Positions 40,886 to 42,628 of a stretch of 42,628 nt of DNA are shown piece by piece. The notes under the pieces were generated by a model. It saw only the letters and a list, made by a program, of their open reading frames with translations, was not told the origin of the DNA and did no database searches. Where the stretch lies: assembly GCA_937923325.1 (NCBI GenBank), contig CAKZUQ010000058.1, positions 1-42,628 of the forward strand. Reading direction: 5' to 3'. Source of the DNA: an uncultured Bacteriovoracaceae bacterium (GTDB taxonomy: Bacteria; Bdellovibrionota; Bacteriovoracia; Bacteriovoracales; Bacteriovoracaceae). The position numbers and the translations under genes are program-made. Within the stretch, counting starts at the first letter, position 1. Each line of letters begins with the position of its first letter.

Positions 40886-41883
40886 ACATTAATCTGAAGT
40901 TTTTCTCTTCTAAAAAATCTAAACATATTTATTAAGAGTTGCTGTGGTATCAAAAACAAAGAGTTCATTTTAAGAAAATTCATAATTCTTTCCCTCATAC
41001 TATTTGATTTCAAGATAGTTGCCTCTAATGGCAAATGATTAGAAAATAATGAATATGATGTAATCATCATCATACCAAAAAAGAAAAGACCCATTACGAT
41101 TGAAATTTGCAAATGCAAAAACATTCCCATTACAATAATCCAATTTCTCGTTTTATAATTCCATATAAAGAATGAAAACAATAATTGAAAGACAAGAGTA
41201 TAATAGTTACCTAAAACTAGAAGCCAATCGCTATCTAAAATAAAATTTGAGAGGAACGGATTAGAATAATTAGATAATGATAAAGAGTAATATAGACCAA
41301 CTCCTTTTTGCCACATTGGTCCAGTGAATTTAGATAAACATGCTGTCAAATACAAGAAGCATATTTGCAGTCTAGAAATCAACAGTGCCGTATTCCTTAA
41401 AGATATACCTATCCTCGAGCTCCCCAAGGTAAAACCTAGCGCCATAAAGACAGAGTACACTAGCAATAATTCTTGTAAATTATTGCCTCCATCTAAAATA
41501 ACATATGCTTTATTATGTAAATTTATAATCAAGAAATAATATAGTACTAGAGCAATTAATGATTTTGGAGAACTAAGTAAGTAAACGAGTGAAATCAGGG
41601 CTCCCCACACAAAGAATGAATAATATTGCGTATATGCATCATTCACTAAGAACCTAAACAGCCAGTCAAATATATTTCCTTGATCAAAGTCAAAAGTAGA
41701 GATTAATGATGTCTCACCAAATATTAAAGCTGAATAAGGTGTTAAAGTTAACAAATGAAAAAAGTTCCAAATATAAAACACTCTTAGAAAAAATATAATA
41801 TTTGAATCGAATTTATTGTTCTCTAAGTTCTCAGAATAAAATATATTTACTTTTTGAAGTATGTCTTTAACATCAATCATCAT
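40882..41883 (-). CDS. HTTM (gamma-carboxylase-like) multi-pass membrane protein
   Basis: A 333-residue membrane protein with at least six hydrophobic helices (FFLRVFYIWNFFHLLTL; SFFVWGALISLVYLL; LIALVLYYFLIINL; LLLVYSVFMALGF; VFQLLFSFFIW; WIIVMGMFLHLQISIVMG). The block CFLYLTACLSKFTGPMWQ, followed by GVGLYYSLSL, matches the HTTM domain (horizontally transferred transmembrane domain) related to vitamin K-dependent gamma-glutamyl carboxylase. Its ATG overlaps the stop of the DUF5819-like gene by four bases. Whether it is an enzyme or a transporter-like partner is unknown for most bacterial members. Confidence 0.75.
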   Translation of the reverse strand: MMIDVKDILQKVNIFYSENLENNKFDSNIIFFLRVFYIWNFFHLLTLTPYSALIFGETSLISTFDFDQGNIFDWLFRFLVNDAYTQYYSFFVWGALISLVYLLSSPKSLIALVLYYFLIINLHNKAYVILDGGNNLQELLLVYSVFMALGFTLGSSRIGISLRNTALLISRLQICFLYLTACLSKFTGPMWQKGVGLYYSLSLSNYSNPFLSNFILDSDWLLVLGNYYTLVFQLLFSFFIWNYKTRNWIIVMGMFLHLQISIVMGLFFFGMMMITSYSLFSNHLPLEATILKSNSMRERIMNFLKMNSLFLIPQQLLINMFRFFRREKLQINV

Positions 41884-42458
41884 AATCCAATATCCATTTT
41901 CAGCATCGTTTCAACTCTATCAAACTTCTTCTTCATGGCTCTATCGGAAAATTTTTTTGCATACACCTTAACAATCTGGACTTGAGCTAATATAGACTTG
42001 GGACTTACTATAAAACATAAGTTCTTTAATAAAATTCTCATATTCTTATATTCTTTTGTTTTTTGAAATTCTCTTTCTCCAATATTCTCTTTCGAAGCAT
42101 CTAAGCTAATTTTCTCCCAATAGAAATCTTTTCCAACATTGTTAAATACATATAGTAGCTTTGATACTCCACTAGGTAAAACCTTGTAATGATAGTTATT
42201 AAGTGAATCAAATGGATCAAGGCTAGGTGTCCACTGATTTCCATCATGACACTTATAAAATAGCTTCGTTGAACTACTGCCTGGCTCAGGTGCAAATAAT
42301 TTCCAGTTTTGAGAAAATACTCTTCCTATATAAATATCTGTTATCTTTTTAAACTTTAGCGATATCGGATTCAGTGGCATTAAGTGAAATGCTGTTAACA
42401 CTACATGTATAACTATAAATCCAGAGAAGAATAGCCTTAGCCACCATTTAAAAGTCAA
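41880..42458 (-). CDS. DUF5819-like single-pass membrane protein
   Basis: A 192-residue protein with an N-terminal membrane anchor (LRLFFSGFIVIHVVLTAFHL) and an outer domain that starts with the DUF5819-like block FSQNWKLFAPEPG. Proteins with this Q-N-W-x-L-F-A-P motif are typically encoded beside HTTM proteins. The start is TTG at 42458, with GGAG five bases upstream. The gene is coupled to the HTTM gene by a four-base overlap. The function is unknown; the tight coupling indicates a joint membrane complex. Confidence 0.7.
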   Translation of the reverse strand: MTFKWWLRLFFSGFIVIHVVLTAFHLMPLNPISLKFKKITDIYIGRVFSQNWKLFAPEPGSSSTKLFYKCHDGNQWTPSLDPFDSLNNYHYKVLPSGVSKLLYVFNNVGKDFYWEKISLDASKENIGEREFQKTKEYKNMRILLKNLCFIVSPKSILAQVQIVKVYAKKFSDRAMKKKFDRVETMLKMDIGL

Positions 42459-42487
42459 AGTTTCTCCTCTCTAACTCTCTTAGTTCT

Positions 42488-42628
42488 TGAACCTCCCCAC
42501 ATAAGTGGACTCTAAGTTAAGCGTGTTATAATCGTTTAATTAAGGAGTCAAAAAATGACAAAAAGAACAAAGTATTCACATGAATTTAAAGCAGAAGCCA
42601 TAAGAATGGTTTTAAATGAATCTAAATC
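42488..42628 (+). mobile_element. IS3-family insertion sequence, left end (cut by window edge)
   Basis: The left end begins around 42488 with TGAACCTCCCCACATAAGTG, a sequence typical of IS3-family terminal repeats (starting TGA and containing CCTCCCC and AAGTGGAC). A TATAAT (42527-42532) follows and then a transposase start at 42555. The right end is outside the window, so the exact boundaries and any target duplication cannot be checked. Confidence 0.7.
42555..42628 (+). CDS. IS3-family transposase OrfA, N-terminal fragment
   Basis: The first 24 codons of an open frame that runs off the window. The residues MTKRTKYSHEFKAEAIRMV match the beginning of IS3-family OrfA proteins, whose N-terminal helix-turn-helix binds the terminal repeats (YSxEFKxEAVxLV pattern). 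AAGGAG lies 7-8 bases before the ATG. The partner OrfB (DDE catalytic) would be downstream and outside the window. Confidence 0.8.
   Translation, partial: MTKRTKYSHEFKAEAIRMVLNESK

Noticed and set aside
1..42628. CRISPR array or cas genes
   Set aside because: No regularly spaced repeats of 25-40 bases and no Cas-like proteins are seen. The short repeats present are isolated.

Overview
The window is AT-rich, protein-dense bacterial chromosome. It carries many short operons, lipoproteins, secreted hydrolases, a sigma-54 activator, an ECF sigma factor and a FliL-like protein. Together with the low GC this suggests a Gram-negative of the Bdellovibrionota, probably a Halobacteriovorax/Bacteriovorax-like predator. 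That placement is inferred from general gene content and protein style; no rRNA or marker phylogeny was available.

Chromosomal part (1-32.3 kb). From the left: a partial secreted protein; an EEP-fold nuclease/phosphatase; a hotdog thioesterase coupled to a Gfo/Idh/MocA oxidoreductase; a one-heme secreted protein; a dihydrolipoyl-dehydrogenase-like flavoenzyme; a secreted M1-type metallopeptidase; phenylalanine hydroxylase with its pterin recycling enzyme (phhA-phhB); coaE; a secreted ADP-ribosyltransferase-like protein; and a secreted subtilisin with a very large insertion. Next come a PilZ-like protein coupled to an ABC-F ATPase, a maeB-ridA-ydcF-like operon, a lipoprotein/beta-barrel pair, an accA-yicC-gmk-rel operon, a FliL-like membrane protein facing an FHA-sigma54 activator, engB, an acyltransferase-SDR pair, and a Spy-like/ECF sigma/anti-sigma operon.

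Accessory part (about 32.0-42.6 kb). A tRNA-Leu(CAA) gene is preceded by a decayed partial copy of itself and followed by what looks like an integrative element of about 8 kb. The element carries a divergent tyrosine recombinase next to the tRNA, a primase-helicase (AEP plus SF3), a small basic-replicon-like operon, and two regulatory regions with HTH proteins. It also has an overlapping regulator-lipoprotein-secreted-protein module and a second, catalytic-domain-only tyrosine recombinase at the far side. No capsid, portal, terminase or conjugation gene is present, so it looks like a phage satellite or an integrated plasmid rather than a full prophage. A perfect hairpin beside three short repeats directly in front of the primase-helicase is a candidate replication origin. 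Beyond the element lies a DCC / HTTM / DUF5819-like set (a gamma-carboxylase-like membrane system), and the window ends inside an IS3-family insertion sequence.

Most notable signals: the undescribed integrative replicon with its candidate origin; the secreted ADP-ribosyltransferase-like protein; and a perfect 20-nt motif placed about 66-70 nt upstream of two different secreted-protein genes in the same orientation, which suggests shared control of an exported set.
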